Below, in pieces: positions 6,560 to 13,991 of a DNA stretch of 15,443 nt. Under the pieces are notes generated by a model. That model saw nothing but the letters and a program-made list of their open reading frames with translations, was not told where the DNA came from and made no database searches. The stretch is taken from contig MU646923.1 in assembly GCA_026770585.1 (NCBI GenBank), forward strand, positions 262,894 through 278,336, read 5' to 3'. The stretch comes from Baffinella frigidus (Eukaryota > Cryptophyceae > Cryptomonadales > Baffinellaceae). A program made the position numbers and the translations under genes. Position 1 is the stretch's first letter, and every line of letters starts with the position of its first letter.

Positions 6560-6760
6560 TTTAGAGTTGAGGGTTTGGGGTTTAGGGTTGAGGGGGTTTG
6601 GGTTTTCTTTTTTGGGTTTTGGATTTTGGCGTTGGTTTTTGGGTTTTGGGTTTTTGGGTTAAGGTTTTTAGATTTTTGTATTTTTGTTTTTTGTTTTTTG
6701 TTTAGTGTTTAGTGTTCAGGGTTTAGGGTTTAGGGTTACGGGTGTAAGGTGTAGGGTTCA
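6560..6760 (+). repeat. Degenerate TTTAGGG/TTTTTGGG repeats
   Basis: GTTGAGGGTTTGGGGTTTAGGG grades into GGTTTTGGGTTTTT and back to TTTAGGG units. It fills the intron between exon 11 and the 6762-6797 copy of exon 10. Confidence 0.8.
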
Positions 6761-6761
6761 C

Positions 6762-7125
6762 CAGATGAAGATTGCAGACGGTTCAAGCTCCCAATCGAGG
6801 TTTAGGGTTTAGGGTTTAGGGTTTAGGGTTCAGAGTTTAGGGATTACCGGATGTAGATCGCCGACGGTCCGAACTCCCAATCGAGGTTTAGGGTTTGGGG
6901 TTCAGAGTTTATGGTGTACCGGATGAAGATCGCCGACGGTCCAAACTCCCCGTCGAGGTATGTGATCCCCGCATCCGTGCCAGAAACCTGTGTCGTGTCC
7001 AGGAAGTGTTGAGTTTGAGTGTGCTGGACACCGCAGTGGGTGTGGTAGACACACACACCGCCTCGAAATAGTGCGAGTTCGAATTCCCCGTCCAGGTACA
7101 TGATCCCCGCATCCGTGCCAGACAC
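6762..7125 (-). pseudogene. Three copies around exon 10
   Basis: An upstream copy at about 7062-7125 has the same ACACAG acceptor and reads VSGTDAGIMYLDGEFELALF, but shows no clear donor. Downstream copies at 6848-6883 (WEFGPSAIYIR, donor GTAATC) and 6762-6797 (WELEPSAIFIW, donor GTGAAC) retain only the 3' half and run directly into TTTAGGG-type repeats where the 5' half should be. Exon 10 lies in this range. Confidence 0.65.
6920..6987 (-). CDS. Exon 10: GTDAGITYLDGEFGPSAIF segment
   Basis: Acceptor ACACAG, then VSGTDAGITYLDGEF and GPSAIFIR, ending ATCCG|GTACAC in phase 2. It is 68 bases. The remaining two bases pair with the G of exon 11 to give Arg then YFR. It directly follows the closing strand of the first module and precedes the second, so it plays the part that exon 7 plays in module one. 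Confidence 0.72.
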
Positions 7126-7390
7126 CTGTGTCGTGTCCAGGAAGTTTTGAGTGTGTCGGACACAGCAGTGAGTGTGCTAGACACATACCACATGTGCCCA
7201 AGAAGTGCAGTGAGTGTGCTGGACACACCACTCCTCGAAATCGTACACCATTGCAAACATCGAGACGCACAACAATACCACCAGCTGGCTTTCGAGGGCT
7301 CGTGGGGGGGCTGGAGGCGTGCCTCTATAGTCTATACATCTAAACAGTTGGGTTTGGAGGGCTCGTGGTGTCGGGGGGTTTCGGAAGCGT

Positions 7391-7690
7391 GCCACAGTCG
7401 CGACCAACACCACGGGGAATTTCCGCAACCCCGCCTCCTTTCGTGTCGTGACAAAGCATCTCAACACTTGGGTTTTGAGGGACTGCAGGGAGTAGGGGGC
7501 GCACCACGGTCGCGACTGAGACGGCCCGGAATTTTCGCTAACCCGCCTCCTTTTTCGTGGTGACGACTCGATACATCCAAACCGTTTGCTTCGGATGGTG
7601 TATAGTGGGGTAGGGGACGCACCGCAGCCACGACTGAGACGGCTGGGAAATTCCGTAACCCCGCCTTCTTTCGTGTGGTGACAAAGCATC
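7391..7690 (-). pseudogene. Three tandem copies of the exon 9 3' half
   Basis: Three units of about 115-120 bases repeat the FVTTRKEAGLRNFPAVS part. The unit at 7623-7690 reads FVTTRKKAGLRNFPAVS and has donor GTGCGT. The unit at 7505-7567 is frameshifted relative to it and ends at GTGCGC. The unit at 7391-7456 reads VTTRKEAGLRKFPVV and has lost the donor (GGCACG). None has the GIW half or an evident acceptor. Confidence 0.65.
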
Positions 7691-7735
7691 TAAACACGTG
7701 GGTTTTGAGGGCTTTGGCGAGGGTAGAAGGCGAAC

Positions 7736-7879
7736 CACAGTCGCGACAGAGACGGCCGGGAAATTCCGCAACCCCGCTTCCTTTCGTGTCGTGACAAAGA
7801 ACTGCTGCATGAGCGGCTGCTGGTGATCTTTCGAGTTGAGCACCGTGATGCGCAGCTCCGATCGAGACACCCAGATGCC
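7736..7879 (-). CDS. Exon 9: closing strands of repeat module (ELRITVLN, AGLRNFPAVS)
   Basis: Acceptor CTCTGCAG, then GIWVSRSELRITVLNSK, DHQQPLMQQFFVTTRKEAG and LRNFPAVSVATV, ending at GTTCGC. It is 144 bases, 48 codons, phase 0 at both ends. GIW follows LGTNYE of exon 8, and ELRITVLN is the counterpart of ALVITVLD in exon 2. The donor is the weakest part: other copies have the better GTGCG at the same place. The copy at 8147 is an equally good alternative for the first two thirds. Confidence 0.7.
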
Positions 7880-7899
7880 CTGCAGAGAGATACAGGGTT

Positions 7900-8052
7900 A
7901 AGGTTATGAATTTTGTAGAGTTTTTGGGTTGGATTTGGGGTTGGGGGAGTAGGGGTGAGGATTTAGAGTTTGTTTGGTCTTATGTTTTGGGGGGATTAGG
8001 GTCCAGGGTTTGGGGTTTGAGGATCAAGGTTTAGGGTTCAAGGTTTGCAGGA
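7900..8052 (+). repeat. G-rich heptamer-derived intron sequence
   Basis: Diverged TTTAGGG and TTGGGGT units between exon 9 and its upstream copy. Similar material, including GGGTTTAGGGTTTGGGG, fills 8262-8392 on the far side of that copy. Confidence 0.7.
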
Positions 8053-8147
8053 CGAAGAGTGACGAAGCACTGCTGCATGAGCGGCTGCTGGGGGTTCTTC
8101 GAGTTGAGCACCGTGATGCGCAGCTCCGATCGAGACGCCCAGATGCC
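8053..8147 (-). CDS. Possible alternative of exon 9 (first part)
   Basis: This copy starts after a CTCCGCAG acceptor and reads GIWASRSELRITVLNSK then NPQQPLMQQCFVT. It is open and in the same phase as exon 9, with conservative changes (Val to Ala, DH to NP, Phe to Cys). After F-V-T it departs from the paralog and runs into heptamer repeats with no clear donor. It is either an alternative first part of the exon or a recently shortened copy. Confidence 0.5.
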
Positions 8148-8624
8148 CTGCGGAGAGAGAGCGAGAGAGGGTGAAGGGTTTAGGTTGCATTTTTTGGATT
8201 GTTTGTCGTATTTTGAGGGGATTAAGTCAATTTTAGAGTTTTTGGTCTTATTTTGGGGGATTATGGGCCAGGGTTCATGGTTAAGGGTTTACAGCTGAGT
8301 GTTTGGTGTTTCGGATTTAGGGTTCAGGGTTTAGGGTTTGGGGTTTGAGGTTTGGGATTCAGGTTTTAGGGTTTGAGGTTTAGTGTTTATCTTAGGACGA
8401 GACATGCACCCTAAAACCCAAAGCCACAAACCCTAAACCCCAGACCTGGTACTTGGTCCCGAGGCTCTGCGAGAAGACGAGCATGGGGGAGGGTGCGGCA
8501 AGGAGGGGCGGACGTGAATAAGGCTAACAAGGCGGGGGTGTCTCCTCTAATGGCGATGGCCGCGTGTGAGGCCGCGAATCGATGATCGCTTTCGTCATGT
8601 TAGTTTCGGAAAGGCCCACATAGA

Positions 8625-9135
8625 CTATACCCTACACCCTGCACCCTACACCCTTCACCCTACACCCTACACCAAAAACCCTGCACTCTACACCCTACAC
8701 TCTGCACCCTGCGAACCGATGCGCGAACTTGACCTTGGTCATGTTCGTTTCGGAAAGGTTGGAACCCTGCAACTTGAACCCTACACCCTACACCTTACAC
8801 CTTGCACCCTTCACCCTACACCCTAATCCCCAAACCTTAAGCCATGATCCCTAATCTGAAACCCACATCCACACAACCCTGCACCCTGCACCCTGCACCC
8901 TCAACCCTCGAGGTCTAGGATTTACGAGCCATCGTGAGAGTGGAATACCACCTAAACCGAGGTGTAGGGGTTTGTAGGGTTTCGGCAGACCTCATAATTG
9001 GTGCCGAGGGGAGACGAGCAGCGAATCGATGAGCGCCTTGGTCATGTTCGTCTCCGGTTGGCACCCTACATCCTACACCCTGCACCCTGCACCCTGTACC
9101 CTGCACCCTACACCCTGCACCTTACACCCTACACC
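8625..9135 (+). repeat. (CCCTACA/CCCTGCA)n arrays broken by exon 8 fragments
   Basis: C-rich heptamers on the plus strand at about 8628-8710, 8765-8826, 8876-8900 and 9062-9140, opposite in strand to most other arrays in the window. Exon 8 fragments lie between the blocks, so array and exon fragment were amplified together. Confidence 0.85.
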
Positions 9136-9258
9136 CTGATCCCTAAACTCTAAACCGTAAGCCTGAATCCCTAATCCGTACACCCAACCCCCCGAACCAT
9201 CAACCCTCAAACCTCAACCCTCGAGGTCTAGGATTTACGGTGTACGGTTGAGGGAGAC

Positions 9259-9383
9259 CTCGTAGTTGGTGCCGAGGCTCTGCGAGAACACGAGCAGCGA
9301 GTCGATGAGCGCCTTGGTCATGTTGGTCTCGGGGAGGTTCGCGCGGTTGGTGTCCTCGGAGAACCGCACCGTGATCGTGTCCC
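9259..9383 (-). CDS. Exon 8: core of repeat module (DTITVRFS...SLLVFSQSLG)
   Basis: Acceptor TCGACAG. Two bases complete Gly, then DTITVRFSEDTNRANLPETN, MTKALIDSLLVFSQ and SLGTNYE follow, ending GAG|GTCTCC in phase 0. It is 125 bases. The order of motifs (beta strand with G-D-T-I-T-V, then helix K-A-L-I-D-S-L-L-x-F-S, then L-G-x-x-Y-E-G-x-W reaching into exon 9) equals that of the second module in exons 11-14, so the protein is built of tandem modules of roughly 100 residues. Confidence 0.78.
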
Positions 9384-9394
9384 CTGTCGAGAGT

Positions 9395-9632
9395 GTCAGA
9401 CACCGTTATAGTGTGTCCAAACATGTTGTGTGTGTCCAACACCGTTTGGGTGTGTGTCTTCAGACAACGCAGCCATGGCGTGTCTGTCTGTATGTATGTA
9501 TGTATGTATGTATGTCCAACACCGTTTTGGTGTGTATCTTCAGACAACGCAGTCATGGCGTGTCTAACACAGTGACGGTGTGTCCAACACTGCATATTGT
9601 GTCCAACACCGTTTTGGTGTGTGCCCAAGCGG
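9395..9632 (+). repeat. GTGTCCAACACCGTTT minisatellite with (TATG)n
   Basis: Repeats of GTGTCCAACACCGTTTTGGT and of TTCAGACAACGCAGTCATGG alternate between exon 8 and its upstream copy. A (TATG)n run of about seven units sits at 9488-9514. Repeated GTGT..ACAC pairs make local hairpins likely. Confidence 0.85.
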
Positions 9633-9760
9633 TGTCATGTTGGTCTCGGGAAGGTTGGCCCGGTTGGTGTCCTCGGAGAACCGCACCGTGATCGTGTCCC
9701 CTGCGGTGTGTCGAGTTTCATTTGATTTGCATTGTCCTAAACCATTGCATGTTTCTGACA

Positions 9761-9953
9761 GGCCACGCAAGGTCACAAGTGGGAATTTCAGATACAAGGC
9801 GGGTTTTAATTTTGAACCGGGTTTGTCGGAGTCAGGTAAAGGATGGGACGTGGAAAGGACGAGGAGTCGAGTTTCACCGTGTAGCGCACACGCATTACTA
9901 CCACGAGACGAAACGTTGCGTTCTGAAATTCCTACTTGTGATCTGGCGTGGCA
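9761..9953. mobile_element. Inverted-repeat element, CACAAGTGGGAATTTCAGA family
   Basis: GCCACGCAAGGTCACAAGTG, GGAATTTCAGA at the left pairs with TCTGAAATTCC, TACTTGTGATCTGGCGTGGC at the right, over about 190 bases. The right end stops five bases from the donor of the exon 7 copy. One arm is found again at 12637-12718, which shows it is a family. Confidence 0.66.
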
Positions 9954-10020
9954 GTACCGTTGCCGGAATCGCCCAAGTCGGGGTCAGTGGCGACGAGCGA
10001 CGTGATCTTATATATCCGAA

Positions 10021-10096
10021 CCCGTCCTATTCCTAAGTTGACACGCTGGGTTCGCAGTACAAACCCGTCAACTTTGCAGCGAAAAAAAGCCTGGGC
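10021..10096 (+). repeat. Dispersed ~100-bp repeat, copy 5
   Basis: CCTATTCCTAAGTTGACACG through GTCAACTTTGCAGCGAAAAA and AGCCTGG. It is shorter than the others and ends only six bases from the donor of exon 7, filling the space between exon 7 and its downstream copy. Confidence 0.72.
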
Positions 10097-10101
10097 AGTA
10101 C

Positions 10102-10192
10102 CGTTGCCGAAGACGGAATCGCCCGAATCCGGGTCAGCCGCGACCAGCGACGTGATCTTGATGGGCGAGTACCCGAACCCATCGACAAGATA
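10102..10192 (-). CDS. Exon 7: opening of repeat module (VFGNG)
   Basis: Acceptor CGTGCAG, then YLVDGFGYSPIKITSLVAA and DPDSGDSVFGNG, ending AACG|GTACTG in phase 1. It is 91 bases. Joined to exon 8 it reads VFGNG-DTITVRFSEDTN, the characteristic opening of the surface-repeat module. This join across 719 bases of intron is the strongest single proof of the exon model. The first cluster residues (GFGYSP) are also kept in the copies upstream. Confidence 0.78.
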
Positions 10193-10962
10193 CTGCACGG
10201 ATATCAGAGTTTCGGGTTGAGGATGAACAGGTTTAGGTTTGGGGTTTTCAGATACCCGAACCCGGCCGAAAGATACCGCACGCCGTCATGCGTAAACGTT
10301 AGGGTTTAGGGGCTTAGGGTATAGGATGTAAAGTTTGCGTTTGGGGTTTCCAGGCGACGTGATCTTGATCGGCGAATACCCGAACCCCTCGACAAGATAC
10401 TGCGCGAGGTTAAGGTTTAGGGTTTAGGATATGAAGGGTCGGGGTTGGGTGTTAGGGTTTAGGGTTTAAGATGTCATGTTTTGGGTGTGGGGGTTTCAGG
10501 CGACGTGGTCTGTATCGGAGAGTACCCGTAAGAGCGCTGCCCGACTTGGAGTTGGAGCCATTTCGTACTTTTAGGGGCTACAATGCCAAGATTTGTACCG
10601 GAAATCCTTTAGATGGACGCTTTGCGAAATATCATCTGTCAGGTGACAGAGCGCTGCCCGCCGAGACAAAAGTCGAGAGTGGAACGTCTCAAAGCAAAAG
10701 TGGAACCTCCGTTAACTTAAGGTAACGGTGGAAACCCGTCCACCAGATACTGCACGCCGCCATCCACAAGGTGAGGGTTGAGGGTGTAGGATGTAACGTT
10801 TTGGGGTTTGGGGTTTCAGGGTTTGACGCCCTAGTGTGGATTGTATTTTTCAGCACGCCCGAGAAGTCGATTCCGTGTGTAGGGCCAACCCTCAACCGCA
10901 AACGTAGGGATCTCATCCGGAAGGGTACTCCTCAGGAATACGATTTCGGGGACCCCCGATTC

Positions 10963-11042
10963 TATTTTGGTGTATCTTAAGGCTATAAATGAAGGCTAGA
11001 TAGGCGACTGTCTAATTTCTACCCTTTGAGATACACCAAAAT
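10963..11042. mobile_element. 80-bp fold-back element (ATTTTGGTGTATCT)
   Basis: ATTTTGGTGTATCTTAAGG pairs with CTTTGAGATACACCAAAAT with one or two mismatches; weaker pairing extends inwards. It separates exon 6 from a 3' copy of exon 6. Confidence 0.68.
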
Positions 11043-11080
11043 CGTTTTGCTTTGGAATAATCGCCGGGATTAGATCATAC

Positions 11081-11173
11081 CGGCTTTTGCAGCGCGCCGG
11101 ATTTGTCGATGCCGTTGGTAGGGTCGAGGACGCTCGGCACTTCCCGCAGACCCGCCTCCGTCCGAATCGTTGC
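11081..11173 (-). CDS. Exon 6: ATIRTEAGLREVPS segment
   Basis: Acceptor ATGACAG, then ATIRTEAGLREVPSV and LDPTNGIDKSGALQKP, ending CCG|GTATGA. It is 93 bases, 31 codons, phase 0 at both ends. The peptide leads into the repeat module of exon 7. The R-x-x-A-G-L-R-x-V-P-S pattern resembles the AGLRNFP stretch that closes the module in exon 9, so this may be a related closing strand; that relation is weak. Confidence 0.68.
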
Positions 11174-11660
11174 CTGTCATGAGAACATTACAATCAGTGT
11201 TTTACGAGGGTAGTAAAGTCCTGTATTGTGAATGCTGTACCAAGTCGTGATCCAAAAGTCTGCGAGCCTTACGACGCGAAGGGTCGAGGCCACTCGGCAC
11301 TTCCCGCAAACCCACCTCCGTCCGGATCATGGCCTGTCCACGCGTCCAAATAAGTCCATCGGTCGAGTAGGCTTTATGCACGCCACGCCAGACCGCAAGC
11401 CCGAATTTCAAACGCAACGTTTGGTGCTAAACGTGTTTCGTGTTACAGATGAAACATTTGTGCAAATGTTGACTTTCGGCGTCAACATTAGCACGGAACG
11501 TTGGTGCTAAACGTATTGAGCACGATTCGTACGTCCGGATCGTGGCCTGTCATGAGAACATTACACGCAGTGTTTTAAGAGGGTAGTCAAGTCCTGTATT
11601 ACAAATGGTGACCCACATCGTGATCCAAAAGTCTACGACCCGCCTCGGCACATCTCGAGC
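11173..11660. repeat. Tandem duplication of exon 6 acceptor and intron sequence
   Basis: About 95 bases starting GCCTGTCATGAGAACATTAC and ending GATCCAAAAGTCT at 11171-11270 recur at 11549-11640, with unit spacing close to 378 bases. A partial third copy of CAGTGTTTTAAGAGGGnAGT is at about 11912-11935. Inside, ACGTTnGGTGCTAAACGT occurs twice (11417 and 11499 areas). Confidence 0.78.
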
Positions 11661-12032
11661 ACCTTCATGCATAAAAGTATCGTCCTCGGTGGACTTGTTC
11701 GGACACGGCTTGGAGCAAACTTTACAAAAGGTTTTTTTACAACCCTTTTAAAACACTAATTGCAATGTGTTGTAACAGAGTCGTTTCCCAGTAACTCCAG
11801 CTCTAATGTTGACGTTCGGGGGTACCTGCAACTTGCCGATCTCCGGCGGACACTACCCCCCGTTGTCCGACCATTGGTGGACTTATTCGATACTGGTACA
11901 AAACAACACAACCAGTGTTTTAAGAGGGGAGTAAAGCCATCTATTGTAATTGTTTTTACATGGATTTTACAGAAATAGTTTCAAAGAGTCTCGTCCAAAT
12001 AAGTCATCAACAATGTTGACTTTCGGGGTTAC

Positions 12033-12113
12033 CTGCAACTTGCCGATCTCTGGCGGACGGTACCCCCCGTTGTCTGACCATTGGCAGAGCCCCCGGTTCA
12101 TGTAGTTGAATAA
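12033..12113 (-). CDS. Exon 5: LFNYMN...WSDNGGY segment
   Basis: Acceptor GGTGGCAG, then LFNYMNRGLCQWSDN and GGYRPPEIGKLQ, ending CAG|GTAACC. It is exactly 27 codons, phase 0 at both ends. It is the only copy of four that keeps both borders and an open frame throughout. The aromatic and Asp content suits a compact extracellular fold, but I do not recognise a named domain. Confidence 0.7.
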
Positions 12114-12202
12114 CTGCCACCGGACACGGGTTTAGGGGTTTAGGATTTAGAGTTGAGGGGTTTGTTTGGATTTGTTTGGGATTCAGGAGACCTTTGATAT
12201 TT

Positions 12203-12267
12203 GCCAAATTCACGTGTGCTTCATTGCGGCCACATCGTGGCCGCAATGAAGCCCACGTGGATTTGCC
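12203..12267. repeat. Near-perfect 65-bp hairpin beside an exon 5 copy
   Basis: Arms of 31 bases, including CTTCATTGCGGCCAC, pair with three mismatches round a 3-base loop (ATC). The neighbouring intron at 12405-12450 keeps the flanks (CTTTGATATTGCCA, GAATTTGCTG) but lacks the hairpin, so it probably arose or was inserted after the two introns duplicated. Confidence 0.72.
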
Positions 12268-12636
12268 AGGGACTAACCCACGTTGTGCGACCACTGGCAC
12301 AGCCCCCGGTTCATGTAGTTGAATAAAACTACCCGATTTGGGGTTTAGGGTCTAGGATCTGGGTTTGGGGGGTCGGGGTTTGTGGTTGTTTGGAGAGGGA
12401 GGTCTTTGATATTGCCAGACCGACATCATGAATCACACTGTGAATTTGCTGAGGACTACCCCCCGTTGTCCGACCATTGGTACAGCCCCCGGTTCATGTA
12501 GGTGAACAACTGCCCACGGGGTAGGGATCAAGGTTGAGGGATAAGGGTCTCACGGGGGCAGCGAAGCATTGATTGATCTGTTGCTGCAACCCAGACAAGG
12601 AAACTCACACATAACACAACCAGGACTATGTGATCG

Positions 12637-12718
12637 CAAGGCCATGCCATATCACAAGTGGGAATTTCAGAACCCAGCGCGTCGCGTTGCAAACATGTCT
12701 CGTAGTAAAAACTCCTTG
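12637..12718 (-). mobile_element. Solo arm of the CACAAGTGGGAATTTCAGA family
   Basis: ATCACAAGTGGGAATTTCAG followed by GCGTCGCGTTGCAAACATGTCTCGTAGTA-like sequence matches the reverse complement of the right arm of the 9761-9953 element (ACGTTTCGTCTCGTGGTAGTA part included) over about 75 bases. No partner arm is nearby, so it is a truncated copy or a deletion product. Confidence 0.6.
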
Positions 12719-12757
12719 TTGTTCGGGTTGAGGGCTTAAAATTTAGGGCTGGCGCGG

Positions 12758-12785
12758 ACCGGGACGGGGCAGTCGGGGCAGCCAA
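12758..12785 (-). pseudogene. Fragment of exon 4 (CPDCP)
   Basis: A short copy of the 3' end of exon 4 reads GCPDCPVP followed by GTCCGC at the donor position. The upstream two thirds of the exon is absent. Confidence 0.5.
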
Positions 12786-12861
12786 TTAGGATCCTCACTA
12801 CATTTAATTAGGGCCAGAATCCCTTTGCTAATCCATTTGGGTTTAGGGTTGGGGTTCGCAC

Positions 12862-12971
12862 CGGGGTTGGGCAGTCGGGGCATCCGGTAGTGTTTGGGTA
12901 CGTGTCGGATGACTTTCCCCACTGATCGATGATCGTGTCGACCACGCCGGGGGAGGGACAGTGCATGCACC
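12862..12971 (-). CDS. Exon 4: Cys segment with CMHC and CPDC motifs
   Basis: Acceptor GAGGCAG. Two bases complete a Gly codon, then CMHCPSPGVVDTIID, QWGKSSDTYPNTT and GCPDCPTP follow, ending CCG|GTGCG in phase 0. It is 110 bases. Two C-x-x-C pairs flank a hydrophilic stretch with an N-T-T glycosylation-type site. Together with exons 2 and 3 it makes a Cys-rich insert of about 85 residues. A zinc ribbon is an alternative reading of the paired C-x-x-C motifs. Confidence 0.7.
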
Positions 12972-13169
12972 CTGCCTCGCCTGTCCATCCGAAAACCGTG
13001 TTGTTACTCGGTCGGTGGAAAACCGATTCAGGTTGAGTTCACGAGAAACAATCGACCAGTTTGAAACGCGTTGGCACAACGCTACAAATAGGGTTGGTGC
13101 AATCGTACCGTATTACGAGGCCACGCAAGTGAGCCAACAACCCCCTTTGAGAAATCTGGCACACAAGTT

Positions 13170-13603
13170 CGGGGGATGTGGGATCTTCGTTCATGAGCTG
13201 GTAGGCGAGAGAAAACTCGACAACCAAACCCTAAACCTTAAGCCCTCGACCCGAAACTCGAAATCCAAAGCCTCAAACCCTGCACTACAAAGGGTGATGT
13301 GGGACCTTCGTTCATGAGCTGGTAGGCGAGAGTGGAGTCTGACAGCTGGATGACACACGGGGTGCGCGACAAGTGCCCCTCGCACAGCGCACACCTGCGA
13401 TGTTGTGTGGGACGGGTTGATTATCGTGTGGGATGGGTTGATAATCGTGTGGGATAGGTGGGACAGAAGTATCTCTAGCGCAGCGCACACTTGCAATGCC
13501 ACACGGGATATCACTTTATTACCGAATACATATTTGGTTGTTGTGTGGGATGGGTCGGTTATTGTGTAGGAAGAGCTCCTCGCACAGCATACACCTGCCA
13601 CGC
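13170..13603 (-). pseudogene. Three partial copies around exon 3
   Basis: Upstream at about 13575-13603 a copy starts after GTGGCAG and reads CMLCEE before breaking off in minisatellite sequence. At about 13470-13497 another reads CALR followed by an in-frame TAG, so it is dead. Downstream at 13170-13205 a copy of the 3' half reads LAYQLMNEDP, with the GTCC donor changed to ATCC. The main exon lies inside this range. Confidence 0.6.
13306..13394 (-). CDS. Exon 3: Cys-rich segment CALCEGH
   Basis: Acceptor ATCGCAG. The first G completes the Lys codon begun in exon 2, then CALCEGHLSRTPCVIQLSD and STLAYQLMNE follow, ending G|GTCCCA in phase 1. It is 89 bases long. Three cysteines with C-x-x-C spacing continue the cysteines of exon 2 (WCEPRVAC), pointing to a small disulfide-bonded or metal-binding insert. 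Secretion makes disulfides more likely, but that is inference. Confidence 0.72.
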
Positions 13604-13985
13604 CACACGCGACATCACTTGATGCGACAACAATATGATTAAATTACTTTATATTACACTTGAAACACAATCGTCGGAGAAGCGTTATTGTAAGGGATGG
13701 GTTGGGTTTTGTGTGGGATGGGTCGGGTATTGTGTAGGATGAGTTGATTATTGTGTGGGATGGGCGGAGCAAAACGCACTTTTCGTGGACGATTATTGTG
13801 TGGGATAGGCGTGGGAAAACGCACTTTTCGTGGATGCAGTCGACGCGTGGCTCGCACCAGTAGAGCATCGACTGCCCTTCTTTCGTGAGTGTGTGGGATG
13901 GGTCGGTAATCGTGTGGGATGAGTCGGTAATCGTGTGGGATGGGCGACGCAAACGATGGTTTCTGTGTGAGATGGGCGTGGGGAA
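13400..13985 (+). repeat. GTGTGGGATGGGTCGGTTATT minisatellite
   Basis: Units of about 18-21 bases (GTGTGGGATGGGTnGnTnAT) occur in blocks at about 13403-13462, 13540-13570, 13688-13765, 13795-13812 and 13888-13980. Blocks alternate with fragments of exons 2 and 3. On the gene strand they read CCCACAC...CCC, a C-rich intron filling unlike the heptamers elsewhere. Confidence 0.85.
13772..13871 (-). pseudogene. Downstream partial copies of exon 2
   Basis: A 47-base copy at 13825-13871 has its own acceptor (GGGCAG) and donor (GTGCGT), reads SMLYWCEPRVDCIHE and keeps the same out phase as exon 2. It lacks the I-T-V-L-D part but could splice as a shorter alternative. A second relic at about 13772-13795 keeps only the CCACGAAAAGTGCG donor region. 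Both are embedded in the GTGTGGGATGGG minisatellite. Confidence 0.6.
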
Positions 13986-13991
13986 ACGTAC

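Larger units (their letters stand above)
8446..9700 (-). pseudogene. Five partial copies around exon 8
   Basis: A 5' half at about 9636-9700 has a TGCAG acceptor and the same residues through ETNMT. At 8991-9055 a copy runs from ETNMT to the GTCTGC donor, but an 8-base loss after SLLV breaks the frame. Fragments with ETNMT lie at about 8712-8757 and 8575-8615. A 3' fragment at 8446-8487 reads MLVFSQSLGTKYQ before GTCTGG. Exon 8 lies within the range. CCCTACA heptamers separate the fragments. Confidence 0.62.
9958..10755 (-). pseudogene. Five partial copies around exon 7
   Basis: Upstream fragments with the YLV.GF or GYSPI core lie at about 10732-10755 (YLVDGF), 10503-10530 (GYSPIQTTS), 10360-10402 (YLVEGFGYSPIKITS, with intact CAG acceptor) and 10262-10285 (RYLSAGFGY). 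A 3' half at 9958-10010 reads ITSLVATDPDLGDSGNG and keeps the AACG|GTACTG donor, lacking only the Val-Phe pair. Exon 7 lies within the range. Heptamer repeats fill the gaps between fragments. Confidence 0.62.
10845..11560 (-). pseudogene. Partial copies of exon 6
   Basis: A 5' copy at about 11282-11338 reads MIRTEVGLREVPSGLDPS and then drifts out of homology. A shorter one at 11531-11555 keeps ATIRTY after an intact ATGACAG acceptor. A 3' copy at about 10845-10892 reads PTHGIDFSGVLK without a donor. Exon 6 lies inside this range. The first two belong to a tandem duplication that also includes intron sequence. Confidence 0.6.
11826..12514 (-). pseudogene. Three copies flanking exon 5
   Basis: The copy at 12463-12514 starts after GGGCAG, reads LFTYMNRGLYQWSDN and stops at GTAGTC, where exon 5 continues with TACCGT. 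It could splice there as a short form, in phase 2. At 12279-12329 the copy reads LFNYMNRGLCQWSHN but its acceptor is shifted by two bases. At 11826-11880 only the 3' half remains; it has a TAG where exon 5 has Tyr, and a good GTACCC donor. Exon 5 lies within this range. Confidence 0.62.

Noticed and set aside
7147-7563. 138-residue plus-strand ORF
   Set aside because: It runs antisense over copies of exons 9 and 10 that have consistent splice sites and homology on the minus strand; nothing in it resembles a domain.
13400-13985. CRISPR-like array
   Set aside because: Spacing and spacers are irregular, units are degenerate, flanks are eukaryotic exon fragments and no associated genes are present; it is a minisatellite.
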